Shown here in pieces: positions 33,705 to 44,689 of a stretch of 64,000 bases of DNA. Source of the DNA: Microglena sp. YARC (Eukaryota; Chlorophyta; Chlorophyceae; Chlamydomonadales; Chlamydomonadaceae); assembly GCA_022414725.1 (NCBI GenBank), contig CM039464.1, forward strand, positions 30,563,761 through 30,627,760, read 5' to 3'. A program made the position numbers and the translations under genes. Each line of letters starts with the position of its first letter. The stretch's first letter is position 1. The notes under the pieces were generated by a model, which worked only from the letters and a program-made list of their open reading frames with translations, ran no database searches and had not been told where the DNA came from.

Positions 33705-33915
33705 ATGATATCATGTCATATGATATCATATGATATCATGTCATATGATATCATGTCATATCATATGATATCGATATCATATGATATCATGTCATCATAT
33801 GATATCATATGATGCCGGAAGTCTGACTAGGCTAAAGTTACCATTTATATACTATCATATGATGCAATTCATATGATATCATATGATATCATACTAGCCT
33901 TTGGTCAACATCATA
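33705..33915. repeat. Palindromic AT array (ATATGATATCAT)n
   Basis: Repeated GATATCATATGATATCATG with self-complementary units. Cruciform-prone. A related short run is at 24300. Confidence 0.9.
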
Positions 33916-33929
33916 TGATTCGCCGGTCC

Positions 33930-34340
33930 CTACTTATAATTATGCCCTTTCAACTTGTGCAGTCCAGGTCTGGGTATATATGCAGATATACAGATATAGG
34001 GAGAAAGCTTCTGGGAGAGAAACAAAGCCAAACTTTTGTTTGTACAATCGCCATTCCGTTGCCATGCATCCTGTCCCTGCATGGCAACGGGAGGGATCCC
34101 TCAATCTCACGCCTCTGGCATGGCGTACTAATTTTCATTTTTTTACTCTTTCAGTCCATTAATAGCATAGAGACGCTTCTAATTACGCCCTTTCAAACTT
34201 GTGCAGTTCGGGTCTGGTTGTGCAGAAATAGGGAGAAAGCTTCTGGGGGAGAAACAAAACCAAACATTTTTTGTGCAATGCGTCGCCATTCCGTATACAT
34301 GTCCCTGCATGGCAACGCATGGGCCTGGCTAAACTAGTCA
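33930..34340 (+). repeat. Two diverged direct copies of a ~200-bp segment
   Basis: Copy 1 (about 33945-34100) and copy 2 (about 34180-34325) share GCCCTTTCAA, CTTGTGCAGT, AGGGAGAAAGCTTCTGGG and TCCCTGCATGGCAACG. No coding assignment. Confidence 0.75.
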
Positions 34341-34478
34341 GAAATGCCCCCCCTCCGTGCTTAGCGCTCCGCCGGGTTTGGGGGACAGCGCATCGCACTG
34401 GGGTCGCACCGAGTCGCTTTAATTGCGACGCGACGCACATACAAAACCCAGTGCACGTAGGATGATTGCTGGGTGAGT

Positions 34479-37400
34479 TTAGGGTTCAGTGAGATACGGC
34501 ATGCATGAGGAGGAGAACATGACAGGGAAAGAAGGGCAGTAGCTGGCAACAGATAGATCAGCGCCCTCGCTACTAAGCAGGCATACATTCTTGGTGACGT
34601 TGACAAAGGAGGAAAATGCGCAAGCGTAACTGCAGCCGTGCGTGGCAGCGAAGAATCCCAAAGTACTAGTCAACTTCAGATGCTGAAAGCACTGCCACTT
34701 GTCACTCTGGTAGGGCATCTGGCCAGGTCCAAAGAGAACTAAGCCTCGGTGAGTCCTGCAGTTGTTGAATTCGTGAATGGTGTCAGATATCTTGTGGTTA
34801 TGAATGCAACTGGTTGGTTGACATTGATTTCTGAAAGCAATGCCACTTGTCACTCTAATAGGGCATCTGGCCAGATCCAATCATAACTAAGCCTCGGTGA
34901 GTCCTGCAGTTGTTGAATTCGTGAATGGTGTCAGATATCTTATGGTTATGAATGCAACTGGTTGGTTGACATTGATTTCTAAAAGCAATGCCACTTGTCA
35001 CTCTAATAGGGCATCTGGCCAGGTCCAATCATAACTAAGCCTTGGTGAGTCCTGCAGTTGTTGAATTCGTGAATGGTGTCAGATATCTTATGGTTATGAA
35101 TGCAACTAGTTGGTTGACATTGATTTCTGAAAGCAATGCCACTTGTCACTCTGATTGGGCATCTGGCCAGGTCCAAACATAACTAAGCCTCAGTGAATCC
35201 TGCAGTTAGTGAATTCAGAGATAGGATTTGTTACTTGAACTCATGAATGGTATCAGATATCTTCTGGTTAAGATAGTTTCTGGGTCAGACACTTCCGAAT
35301 GCAATTCCTCTTCGTTGAGTCCTGCAGTTGAATGTGGAACGGTTTCAGGTGATTTAAACTGTTGTACTCCAACTATTCTGGGAAAATTCGAACCCGGCGG
35401 CCGTAGATATGGCGCGCGCAGCAGAGCTGAGGTGGTCACTGACTTCGGAATCTTGATCAGTTCAAAGTTCAAGCCCATGCTGTGGGAACCTCTGGATAAT
35501 ACCTTAATTTGAATCACATTGTGTTGTAAGCAGTGGTATGAACCATCCGACCATCTGATTCAGATATTCGAATGGTTTGTACCACCACTTACTATGTGGG
35601 GATTCGTATACGGTACATAGAAAAAAAGCTACGTATTTTCCCGTATCCCGTTCCGTCTTCCCCATATTTCCCGTTTTCTCAATTTCGTATTTCCCGTATA
35701 ATTCCCGTTTTCCCGATCCCCGTATTTCCCAATTTCCCGTATAATTGAGTCTCTCGTCGTTTACAACTGTTGTCAGATGAATTAATTCAAAATGATATGG
35801 GATACAATCAAGGAGCTACAAAGGGAGCGCGGCAGCGCGATTCCGCGCACGCTTTTTGAGCCCCACTAGGTGTTTCGCTCAGTTTTTCACCCCCCTATGA
35901 GCGCAACGCGCTGTTTTTGCGCTTTCAGCTCTGCAAAGCACTGGCCAATTCGACGTTTTGTGCGCTTTAAGCGCTGACCAATTCGACGTTTTGTGCGCTT
36001 TAAGCGCTGACCAATTCGACGTTTTGTGCGCTTTAAGCGCTGACCAATTCGACGATTTGTGCGCTTTAAGCGCTGACCAATTCGACGTTTTGTGCGCTTT
36101 AAGCGCTGACCAATTTGGCAAAATGTAGTTCCCATACAATCCCAAAACCAAAACAACACACTTGCCCTTCCTTTCCAACCCATATCCATCCCATTCCAAC
36201 CCATATCCATTCCAACCCATATCTTCCCCGCTCCTGCCTTTTCCCTTGCCCTCTCGTTCCCATCCCATCCCTTCCCCACCCCTGCCCTTTCATTCCCTCC
36301 CTGCTCCATCCCCTCCCCAGACCTTTCATTCCCGACCTATCTCTTCCCCGCTCATGCCTCTTCCCAAAAGCTTTCATTTCTGGCCCATCCCTTCCCCACA
36401 CCTGCTTCTGCCCCTTGCCCCTTGCCCCCCCCCCCCCCGCGGCCAAAGCAGACGCACCTCCAGTCCCAGGAAAGCTGTGGTGGGTTGCCTTCAGTGTTAG
36501 GAATGTAAAAGGGTTCGGTTTGACCCCCCGGACAAGCTTTAGTCTCGGGCGCACACGGCATCTGTAGCAAAGGTTGTATGATGAGATTAGGCTTTATGAT
36601 TTAGGGCTTTCATCTTGAGCGCACACGACCTCTGCAACAAGGGATGCGCTGTAAGATCAGTGTTTAGGGTTTTCATCTCAGGCACCCACTGCACCCACGT
36701 CAAGGGATGGATAACAGGGTACTACAACACGCGCACGGCACTGCATTTAAGCGCTGCCTTTTTGAGCCCCACTGCGCGTTTCGCACAGTTTTTTCAACCT
36801 TCTGTGGACGCAGCACACAGGTTTTTGCAGTACAAAGCGCTGACCAATTTGACGTTTGTGCGCTCTAAGCGCTGACCAATTTGACAAAATGAAGTACCCT
36901 GATGCATAGTGATGCGACATTCTCACCAGACAGATTGGCTCACCAATGTTTTCTTTTTGTCTGTGATGTTCAAAAGTCCCCCTTGACTCCCTCAAGCCGT
37001 GGGCACATTTGGAGGACCAAGGAAAATATAATCATCATCATCATCATAATCATCATCATCATCACAGTGAGATCAGGAAAGGTTAACCATCCAAGAACAA
37101 GTGGCCAGGGTACTGCATTTAGTCATTTTGGGTTGCGCTTCTGTCGCAACTACCCTCTTTTGGGTTGCGCTTTGGACTCAACTGAAAACGGAAATCTGCG
37201 CACTGGGCCCTGAGGGGGGTTCAGCAATTGCGTCAATCACGCAGTCGGGGTCCAAAACCATGCGCGCTAGAGCGTAATAGCGTGCGTCATGTAGTACCCT
37301 ACAAGTGGCAGGGGGGTTGGACTGACAGTCTTCTTCAGATCAGCCACTGTATTATCGTATCAGCCACTACATAATCAGATCAGCCACTATATAATCGTAA

Positions 37401-39311
37401 AACGAAGATACCTGTAGCAAAAAATCAAGCCTGATTTCAGAATTGATGCTTAGCCATCACATGGCAGAGCACGAAGCTCGGAGCTCGGGGGGCTCATGCT
37501 AGGGTTCTTCAGGAGAACCCCAGCTCTGCTGCCTGAGAGGCAACCAATTGTATAGCCTACGTCCTGCGACGCAACAGACCCTTACTTCTGGTCAACAGAC
37601 CCTCTCATCATTGTGTCCTGCTGCGCAACGGACCAGGGTACTACGAAGCGCCCGGCAGCGCGATTTCACGCCTTTTAGAGCCCCACTGCGCGTTTCACCC
37701 AGTTTTTCCAACCCCCTGTGGGCGCAGCGCACAGTTTTTTCGTTTTTTGCTCAACAAAGCGCTGACCAATTAGACGTTTGTGCGCTTGAAGCGTTGACAA
37801 AATGTAGTACCCTACAACGGACTCTTCAAGGTTGCGTCTGCAACGGAGGACGCAGCGTCCTAAACAACCCTGGTTCATGCGCCATGTATGTATGTATGTA
37901 TGTTACAGTCCAGGGGTAAGCCAAATAGGCTAAAGGGACTTGCCCAACCGTATAGGAAGGGCAAACAAAGAAAAAGCACTAGTGAACTGAACCCCAAACA
38001 ATGGTTCAACTGACGGGGGCCCTGAGTTTGTGATACACATCACGATGCATCCACGGAATGGTGATGCAGTGGCAACATGTTGTCGAAGAAGAAGACAAAC
38101 TGTTGGACACTCAAGGCCATCAAGGGATCCAGACTAAATTAAGAGGACTGAAATCAGGTGTACTGGTCTGGGCGATGGACTTTCAAAGAGGAATACCTGA
38201 TGTACATCACAATTGGAGATTCAACGAGGGATACCTGATGTACATCACAATTGGAGATTCAAAGAGGGATACCTGATGTACAGCATCACGATTGGAGATT
38301 CATACAGCATACCTGAGATATGACATCATAACTGAAGGCAAGGTTCCGGATGTTAACCTTCTGGGCTAACTTCTCGTTGAAATCCTTGTCGCCTGCATTA
38401 GGTGTCCCAAACAGGAAGGCATCCACCTTGACTCTGTTCAGCCCTGGGATGGCATCATTAAGGTACTGCTGGATAAGATATGCAAGGATGCCGCTGAAGC
38501 CAGCTCCTAGTGAATGGCCGGAGACAGCCACGTGGTGAATACGACCCTTCACTACTTGCTCCTCCAGGACGGGCTGCAGCGAATCGAAGATCTTGAGTGC
38601 AAGCATGGAGAAGCCTTCATGGATTCTGCCCATGCCCTCCAACCTAGGGTCTATCTTGTCTGTGTCAGTGAAGTAGGTGGTGGAACTAACCGCCCACTCA
38701 TACTTGGATATAGCGCCCCTCATAAAAATGACCATCATATTATCTCGTGTGATGACAGAGCCACAGGGAAGGTCAAAGACATTGTCGGGGTCGTCAAAAC
38801 CATCGGGGTTGCCATCTGTAGTCTCTTGAATAATCACCGTGTGAACGAGGTCCCAACCCTGGGGCACAGGTTCCTTTACACTGTTATTCGGTTGTAAGTA
38901 GCAGGGATCATAAAAAAGGAAGTTCCAGACGGTGCGGTACATCCAGTAGTAGGTTGCACCCTCACTTTCCCACATTGACCTTGGAATTTTGACGGGGACT
39001 GGCCGCATGTCTGACAGGGGAAAGGGTATGGGCACACCATCAGCCGATACGTTCACAGTCTCAACAATGGCAAGAGGATAACAGAACAATTTGGGGGTTG
39101 TACCAAAGAGTGCTGTCATGACTTGATAAACTCTGGCGCACACATCTGAGGCCTGGGGCTCTTGGGGGGACAACACCGCACAGATGTTGTCGGTGGGGAA
39201 GATTTCTAGAAGGCCTGTTCCGTTGGTATTATTTTGGGCAAGGCCCAGCTGGGCACTCCCAGATAGAAGTAGTAGCAGCAGTGCAGATGAAATCATCCGT
39301 CTAGCTTCCAT
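34479..39311 (-). CDS. Secreted class-3 (fungal-type) lipase, multi-exon
   Basis: Exons (minus): 38313-39311 (333 codons), 36458-36561 and terminal 34479-34682, with an unrecognised join between the last two. The start is taken at MEARRM because it is followed by a leucine-rich signal peptide ending SGSAQLGLAQ. The open frame runs 21 codons further up into a tandem repeat. GHSLGAG at residues 265-271 is the nucleophile elbow (Ser267), AFLFGTPNAGD follows, and SYDVISQ gives the catalytic Asp329. Exon 2 starts MPCAPETKACPGG in phase. The terminal exon has THGCSYACAFSSF, placing the catalytic His, then a Cys-rich end to a TAA. The expected role is secreted or vacuolar acylglycerol hydrolysis. 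Exon 2 ends in phase 2 and the terminal exon starts in phase 0, so a small exon is missing (35400-35500 is a candidate). Three splice sites are flanked by decoy copies. Confidence 0.88.
34683..35215 (-). repeat. 147-bp tandem array carrying copies of the lipase terminal acceptor
   Basis: Three extra units, period 147-149. Each repeats GACAAGTGGCA-TGCTTTCAG (minus strand), the acceptor of the last lipase exon, at about 34831, 34980 and 35127. The short exon-like start (AAATCAATGTCAACC) has diverged from the real exon. AG is kept in all copies. CCTGCAGTTGTTGAATTC marks each unit. Confidence 0.85.
35630..35745 (+). repeat. CCCGTATTTCCCG short-unit repeat
   Basis: Irregular repeats of TTTCCCGTAT, TTCCCGTTTTC and TTCCCGATCCCC. 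No coding signal. Confidence 0.8.
35810..36133. mobile_element. hAT-type MITE with internal 34-bp repeats
   Basis: Perfect 8-bp TSD ATACAATC at 35802-35809 and 36134-36141. The ends are degenerate (AAGGAGCTAC / GTAGTTCCC). It contains five tandem copies of GACGTTTTGTGCGCTTTAAG plus CGCTGACCAATTC (35955-36110), which explains its larger size. It lies in a lipase intron. Confidence 0.85.
36140..36440 (+). repeat. Pyrimidine-rich intronic repeat
   Basis: CCCATATCCATTCCAACC and CATCCCTTCCCCACACCTGC units between lipase exon 2 and the MITE. Ends in a poly(C) run. Confidence 0.8.
36562..36705 (-). repeat. Decoy acceptor copies upstream of lipase exon 2
   Basis: Two diverged copies of the acceptor and exon start. 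Near 36635, CTTGTTGCAG|AGGTCGTGTGCGC parallels the real GCTACAG|ATGCCGTGTGCGC at 36562. A third copy near 36690 is more decayed. Period about 70 bp. Confidence 0.75.
36715..36901. mobile_element. hAT-type MITE, diverged TSD
   Basis: CAGGGTACTAC..GAAGTACCCTG termini. Flanks ATGGATAA and ATGCATAG agree at 6 of 8 positions. Interior is typical of the family. Confidence 0.8.
37106..37301. mobile_element. hAT-type MITE with perfect 8-bp TSD, divergent interior
   Basis: CAGGGTACTGC to GTAGTACCCTA. TSD CAAGTGGC at 37098-37105 and 37302-37309. The interior (GGGTTGCGCTTCTGTCGCAA) differs from the main family, so the transposase recognises mainly the ends. Confidence 0.9.
37500..37872. mobile_element. 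hAT-type MITE, outer element of a nest
   Basis: TAGGGTTCTTCAGGAG to CTAAACAACCCTG. TSD GCTCATGC (37492-37499) and GTTCATGC (37873-37880). Split by the element at 37634-37814. Similar ends occur at 22707 and 26035. Confidence 0.82.
37634..37814. mobile_element. hAT-type MITE nested inside another
   Basis: CAGGGTACTACG to GTAGTACCCTA. Exact TSD CAACGGAC at 37626-37633 and 37815-37822, both inside the outer element. The insertion is therefore younger than the outer one. Confidence 0.93.
37882..38036 (+). mobile_element. Repeat family A copy in lipase intron 1
   Basis: (ATGT)n tail, then GTTACAGTCCAGGGGTAAGC, GCCCAACCGTATAGGAAGGG and GAACTGAACCCCAAACAATG. Closely matches 16222-16375. Confidence 0.8.
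38194..38312 (-). repeat. ~39-bp donor-site array after lipase exon 1
   Basis: Three copies of GATGTACATCAG|GTATCCCTC (minus strand) follow the real donor ATATCTCAG|GTATGCTG at 38312. They lie near 38194, 38233 and 38271. All keep GT. Confidence 0.82.
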
Positions 39312-39510
39312 TGTGGCAATGGCTCCTGCAGGTTTGATTTGGTTGGATTGGTTGGTTCGGTTTGATCCTGGCAATGGCTCTGGCAGGGCAAAGGTTTGGT
39401 TTGGTTGGTTTGATTTGATCTTGGAAATGGCTCTGGCAGGGCAAAGTTTTGGTTTGGTTGGTTTGGGTTTGATCCTGGCAATACCTCTGACAGGGCAAAG
39501 GTTTGCTTTG
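39312..39510 (+). repeat. ~54-bp repeat abutting the lipase start
   Basis: Three to four copies of GGCAATGGCTCTGGCAGGGC plus AAAGGTTTGGTTTGGTTGG. It occupies the region directly upstream of the start codon, so it would form the 5' UTR/promoter. Confidence 0.85.
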
Positions 39511-39599
39511 GTTTCAGGGTATTATTACAGGGTATCAGGGTATGGTTACAAGGCACAGGGTTAAACAGTGTAGGTTGCAGGTTACAGAGCAAATGTTTG

Positions 39600-40580
39600 G
39601 TTACATGTTCACAAGGTACATGTTTACAGGGTATATCATGCTCCACAGTTAGGGTTGGTTACATGGCTATAGGGTATATCATGCTCCACAGTTAGGGTTG
39701 GTTACATGGCTATAGGGTATATCATGCTCCACAGTTAGGGTTGGTTACATGGCTATAGGGTATATCATGCTCCACAGTTAGGGTTGGTTACATGGCTATA
39801 GGGTATATCATGCTCCACAGTTAGGGTTGGTTACATGGCTATAGGGTATATCATGCTCCACAGTTAGGGTTGGTTACATGGCTATAGGGTATATCATGCT
39901 CCACAGTTAGGGTTGGTTACATGGCTATAGGGTATATCATGCTCCACAGTTAGGGTTGGTTACATGGCTATAGGGTATATCATGCTCCACAGTTAGGGTT
40001 GGTTACATGGCTATAGGGTATATCATGCTCCACAGTTAGGGTTGGTTACATGGCTATAGGGTATATCATGCTCCACAGTTAGGGTTGGTTACATGGCTAT
40101 AGGGTATATCATGCTCCACAGTTAGGGTTGGTTACATGGCTATAGGGTATATCATGCTCCACAGTTAGGGTTGGTTACATGGCTATAGGGTTTATCATGC
40201 TCCACAGTTAGGGTTGGTTACATGGCTATAGGGTACCGGTATATCATGCTCCACTGTTAGGGTTGGTTACATGGCTATAGGGTATATCATGCTCCACAGT
40301 TAGGGTTGGTTACATGGCTATAGGGTATATCATGCTCCACAGTTAGGGTTGGTTACATGGCTATAGGGTATATCATGCTCCACATTTAGGGTTGGATACA
40401 TGGCTATAGGGTATATCATGCTCCACAGTTAGGGTTGGTTACATGGTTTCAGGGAACGGTTGCAGGGTATAGCATCCTCCACATTTAGGGTTGGTTATAT
40501 AATGACTGGGTACATCATCCTCCACAGTTAGGGGTGGTTACATGGTTACAGAGTTTATCATCCTCCACAGTTGAGGTTAT
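39600..40580 (+). repeat. 43-bp satellite (TCCACAGTTAGGGTTGG)
   Basis: About 20 units of GGTTACATGGCTATAGGG plus TATATCATGCTCCACAGTTA and GGGTT, nearly identical from 39657 to 40430, then degrading. Confidence 0.95.
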
Positions 40581-40659
40581 TTGTCTAGAAGCTGCTCTAG
40601 GTAGCTGGAAAAGAAGTTGAGTATGAGGGTAGGCCTACAACACAAACAAACACGCCTAC

Positions 40660-40740
40660 TCTTGTGTAGGAGTGGCAACTCCATTCGAGCTGAATCCTGG
40701 GTGTCGCTGGTTCGTGTAGGAAGAAATTCCTTTCACAACT
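40660..40740 (-). repeat. Dispersed repeat family C copy
   Basis: GTAGGAGTGGCAACTCCATT, GAGCTGAATCC, TTCCTTTCACAACT. It sits exactly where the 45-bp satellite starts, and TTTCACAACT runs into the satellite unit's ACAACTGAAAA. Confidence 0.75.
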
Positions 40741-41825
40741 AAAAAATAATAATTCAATCATTCCTGTCCACGACCGGCCACAACTGAAAAATAATAATTC
40801 AATCATTCCTGTTCACGACCGGCCACAGCTGAAAAATAATAATTCAATCATTCCTGTCCACGACCGGCCACAACTGAAAAAACAATAATTCAATCATTCC
40901 TGTCCACGACCGGCCACAACTGAAAAACAATAATTCAATCATTCCTGTCCACGACCGGCCACAACTGAAAAATAATAATTCAATCATTCCTGTCCACGAC
41001 CGGCCACAACTGAAAAACAATAATTCAATCATTCCTGTCCACGACCGGCCACAACTGAAAAACAGCAATTCAATCATTCCTGTCCACGACCGGCCACAAC
41101 TGAAAAACAATAATTCAATCATTCCTGTCCACGACCGGCCACAACTGAAAAACAATAATTCAATCATTCCTGTCCACGACCGGCCACAACTGAAAAACAA
41201 TAATTCAATCATTCCTGTCCACGACCGGCCACAACTGAAAAATAATAATTCAATCATTCCTGTCCACGACCGGCCACAACTGAAAAATAATAATTCAATC
41301 ATTCCTGTTCACGACCGGCCACAGCTGAAAAATAATAATTCAATCATTCCTGTCCACGACCGGCCACAACTGAAAAAAAATAATTCAATCATTCCTGTCC
41401 ACGACCGGCCACAACTGAAAAAACAATAATTCAATCATTCCTGTCCACGACCGGCCACAACTGAAAAACAATAATTCAATCATTCCTGTCCACGACCGGC
41501 CACAACTGAAAAACAATAATTCAATCATTCCTGTCCACGACCGGCCACAACTGAAAAAACAATAATTCAATCATTCCTGTCCACGACCGGCCACAACTGA
41601 AAAACAATAATTCAATCATTCCTGTCCACGACCGGCCACAACTGAAAAACAATAATTCAATCATTCCTGTCCACGACCGGCCACAACTGAAAAACAATAA
41701 TTCAATCATTCCTGTCCACGACCGGCCATAACTGAAAAACAATAATTCAATCATTCCTGTCCACGACCGGCCACAACTGAAAAATAATAATTCAATCATT
41801 CCTGTCCACGACCGGCCACAACTGA
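40733..41825 (-). repeat. 45-bp satellite
   Basis: About 24 units of CATTCCTGTCCACGACCGGC plus CACAACTGAAAAATAATAATTCAAT. The 45-bp period gives minus-strand open frames of repeated MIELLFFSCGRSWTG. Occasional 44- and 46-bp units shift the frame, so it is not evidently coding. Confidence 0.95.
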
Positions 41826-42440
41826 CAACAAAATGTTAAGTGTTTCTGTGCAAATGCGAGCTGGCTTAAAACATATAATGAGAGGGCAATTGTAATCTGA
41901 AGTGGTAACATGATGGGACTGAGGGAGCAAGGATTCATAGCTCAGGTGTTATAGAACCTCTCTCTGATATTACGGTACTACTTCTCTGATATTACTGATA
42001 TAGTGATATTACTGATAGAACCTTTCTCTGATATTAATCAAGATTACCAGACTTCACTGAGAATGATTGGCTTAGGAAAAAATGGTGAAGGCATTTCTAA
42101 AATAACAGACATTAACTGGCAATCCTTGAGTACAGTGTACCCCAGGAATCTTGGTGATAACCAAGGAATGGGTATTACAACTACCGGTATTACGTGTGCA
42201 AATTGGATGATGACAGAGGATAGAAACCATAGCTCCACAAGCTCTTACTTATTAAATAATAGGGATGATAATAAATGCATAGCATCACTACGTCTTCGAG
42301 CTCACAACTTCATCTTTTAATTAGAAAGGAGTACCTCTCGTTTAGGCAGAATTTGCAGGTGCTGTGATATGGTGATTGACAGTAGAAGAGTGATTGAACA
42401 TTAAATGCATTTTATATTCGAAAGTCCGTTAAACGCCGAG
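41826..42440. other. Unassigned
   Basis: TCTCTGATATTACTGATA short repeats at 41960-42040. An open frame at 42003-42320 has no motif. Confidence 0.45.
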
Positions 42441-42449
42441 GATTTATTT

Positions 42450-42800
42450 CTTTTTTTTGATGAAATTGAAATTGAAACTGAATTGGTGGATTAAGACTCC
42501 AGGATAAAGCTGGTCATGAATCCTGATTCCTTTGAAGGATGGAAATACTACATACAATTTCTAAAAAAATGATAGAAGAATCGCACAATTAAATTATCAT
42601 CCCAGATGCGATGGTGATTTAATCATATTGTAGAATTAAATTATCACTGTAGCACAAACGCAGGGCCCTCGTCGTTAAAACGATTGCTTGGGTTTCAGTC
42701 CATCAATGCTTTTTTATTTTTAAGCCCTTCCTATCACGGTTGGCCAAGTCCCTTGGCCTACCCCTGGACTGTATTACTGTAACATACATACATACATACA
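42450..42800 (-). mobile_element. Repeat family A, longest copy
   Basis: From GAATTGGTGGATTAAG through ATCGCACAATTAAATTATC, GGGCCCTCGTCGTTAAAACG, CCCTTCCTATCACGGTTGG, CCTACCCCTGGACTGTA to (CATA)n at 42780-42800. The tail end is the 3' end if the element is retroposed. Confidence 0.78.
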
Positions 42801-43520
42801 TGCAAGGATGGGGGTAAAAGCGATCGATCGCTGCTTCGCTGGACACAGGATTGGAGTGAGGTGGAATTATTGATGAAGCTGGAGGTGGTCAAAATATGAT
42901 TGCGAAAATTGGTGTCGAGCTCGAGCTCGAGACAACGGGAAGGGTGGGAAGAATAGAGCAGGGATAATATGGACCGACTTACCGAACGATCTAGGGGCAC
43001 AGGATCGTAGAAGCGAGTTGAGCGAGGGAGTCGGAATAATCTACAATAATTGCGAGACTATTTCGGTAATCAGAAGATTATCAGAAACTCGTCAGATCGT
43101 GTCGGGAGAAAGGGAACTACGAAGCCATAGTGAGCAACGGGCTTGCCTAGTAGCCTTGGGGCAACATCCAATGGACTGTCTATAGCAGTGTAACGCATAG
43201 CCAGGAAGCGATCAGAGCACCGCTATCTATCAACAAGTGAATGCTGTCTGCAGTAGACAAGCAAAAAAATGTATCATGCCGTCAGATGGTTTCATATCTG
43301 GTTGCAGTATACGCAAAAAACAGCCATGTATTGGCATCGGGGTGACGTCCTATCAAGTTTCACGGGCCAATAGAGTGTACATACTAATGCATGACTGCCA
43401 GACTCTAATGCAGACAATGCATGCCTATGACGTCTGATGCCAGAACACCTTTGATGAAGCTGAAGAAGTTGATGAAGCTGAAGAAGCTGGTTGTAGCGGG
43501 ATTCCTCCCCCCTCACCTGC
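42801..43520. other. Unassigned
   Basis: Includes the perfect palindrome GAGCTCGAGCTC near 42918 and CTGAAGAAG repeats near 43460. No gene. Confidence 0.45.
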
Positions 43521-43609
43521 TGTCAGCTGTACTACTAGGACACGAGTGCCTTAATGGCATCTGATTCAGATGCCAATAAGGCGCTCGTGTCCTAGTAGTA
43601 CAGCTGACA
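43521..43609. repeat. ~44-bp-arm hairpin (GTCAGCTGTACTACTAGGAC)
   Basis: Arms 43521-43564 and 43565-43609 pair almost completely with essentially no loop. Related single arms at 43617-43640 and 43830-43880 flank a 190-bp segment, so the whole 43521-43880 interval may be one composite foldback element. Confidence 0.88.
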
Positions 43610-43880
43610 ATCCCGGGACACGGGTGTCCTAGTAGTATACGCTTACAATAATGCCTGACTCGGGAGGAAAACGGGGGGGTTCGATCCTCCCCAGAAGGTC
43701 GCGGTACACAGGCGGGTTGCGGGTCTGATCAGTACTAAGTTGCCCCCAGCGTAAGACCATAGCCGAAAAAGCTTGGCTGTGGATTAGTGGAACCTCTGGG
43801 TAATCTGTTCTCCTCCCGGGACATGCATTATTGTCAGCTGTACCATTAAGGCACTCGTGTCCTAGTAGTACAGCTGACAC

Positions 43881-44309
43881 CTGCCAAGAAAGCGCCGTAT
43901 GGATGAAAATGCCGTACAGAAGAGGGACAAGTGTGAGAGGGGGTTAGGAGATGACGCTGGTAACGTCCGAAATGGACCGGCAGCAGCGAATCTAAGAAAT
44001 CCTAGCTGCCGCATGGCGCACGCTAGCTCCAGGCGCAGGCGCTTGAGAAGTGGGGAGCAAGCAGGGGAGCAAGCCTTGCTCCCCCTTGAAGGGGGGAGAT
44101 GCTCGCAACCTCGGAACTTTGAAAAATATTTGCCCAATGATGCGAACAGCTTCCTTTCATTCTTCCACACTTCTGCGCATTTGCGCTCGATCATCAAACA
44201 CGTAATTATTGTCGCTGCCAAGCTCTTTATCACGTCAACTGCATTTCAAACTGCATAAAACGCTTAGTATGCTCCACACTATGGTTCCCCAAGGATTGCA
44301 CGGGGGTAC
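43881..44309. other. Unassigned
   Basis: Open on both strands (43899-44258 +; 43862-44233 -) with no recognised motif. Confidence 0.4.
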
Positions 44310-44575
44310 TTGTTGGTGGAAGGCGTTGAGCAGCCCAGAGTGGCCGAGAAGCCCGAGGCGCGTCGCGACTCGCAAGCCTAAAATCGCGGAGAGTGTTGGC
44401 TATCGGAGCGACAGGTATCACCAGAATCGAGTGCAGCGGACCGAAGCCTGGGTTTACGACATGGCCAGGGCCAGTTAGGGGGGCTCTGCCCCCCCCCACC
44501 CCCCCCCCCCCCCCCCCCAGACGGGGGGGGGGGGCTCCGCCAAAAAACATGCAACAATCAAATCAAATCAGCTGC
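44310..44575 (+). mobile_element. Repeat family B copy interrupted by C/G runs
   Basis: GGAAGGCGTTGAGCAGCCCA lies at the left and CCAAAAAACATGCAACAATC with (AATCA)n at the right. Between them lie ~190 bp including C and G runs at 44489-44533 that can pair with each other. Confidence 0.6.
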
Positions 44576-44689
44576 ATTCCATCCCCAATCCACCAGGACA
44601 TGTCATTAAACTGTCAAACATACCTGTGATCACATTCTGTGCTTGGAATGTGGTGGACCAGTGCTCAGGCTACAGACCAGTACTGTGCC

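Noticed and set aside
38514..38897. Plus-strand ORF inside the lipase
   Set aside because: Antisense shadow of the lipase exon, without motifs of its own.
40733..41825. Repeated MIELLFFSCGRSWTG protein
   Set aside because: It is a by-product of a 45-bp satellite. Units of 44 and 46 bp break the frame, and no unique flanking coding sequence exists.
43670..43700. Possible T-arm (GGGGGTTCGATCCTCCC)
   Set aside because: No upstream A box or cloverleaf arms at proper spacing.
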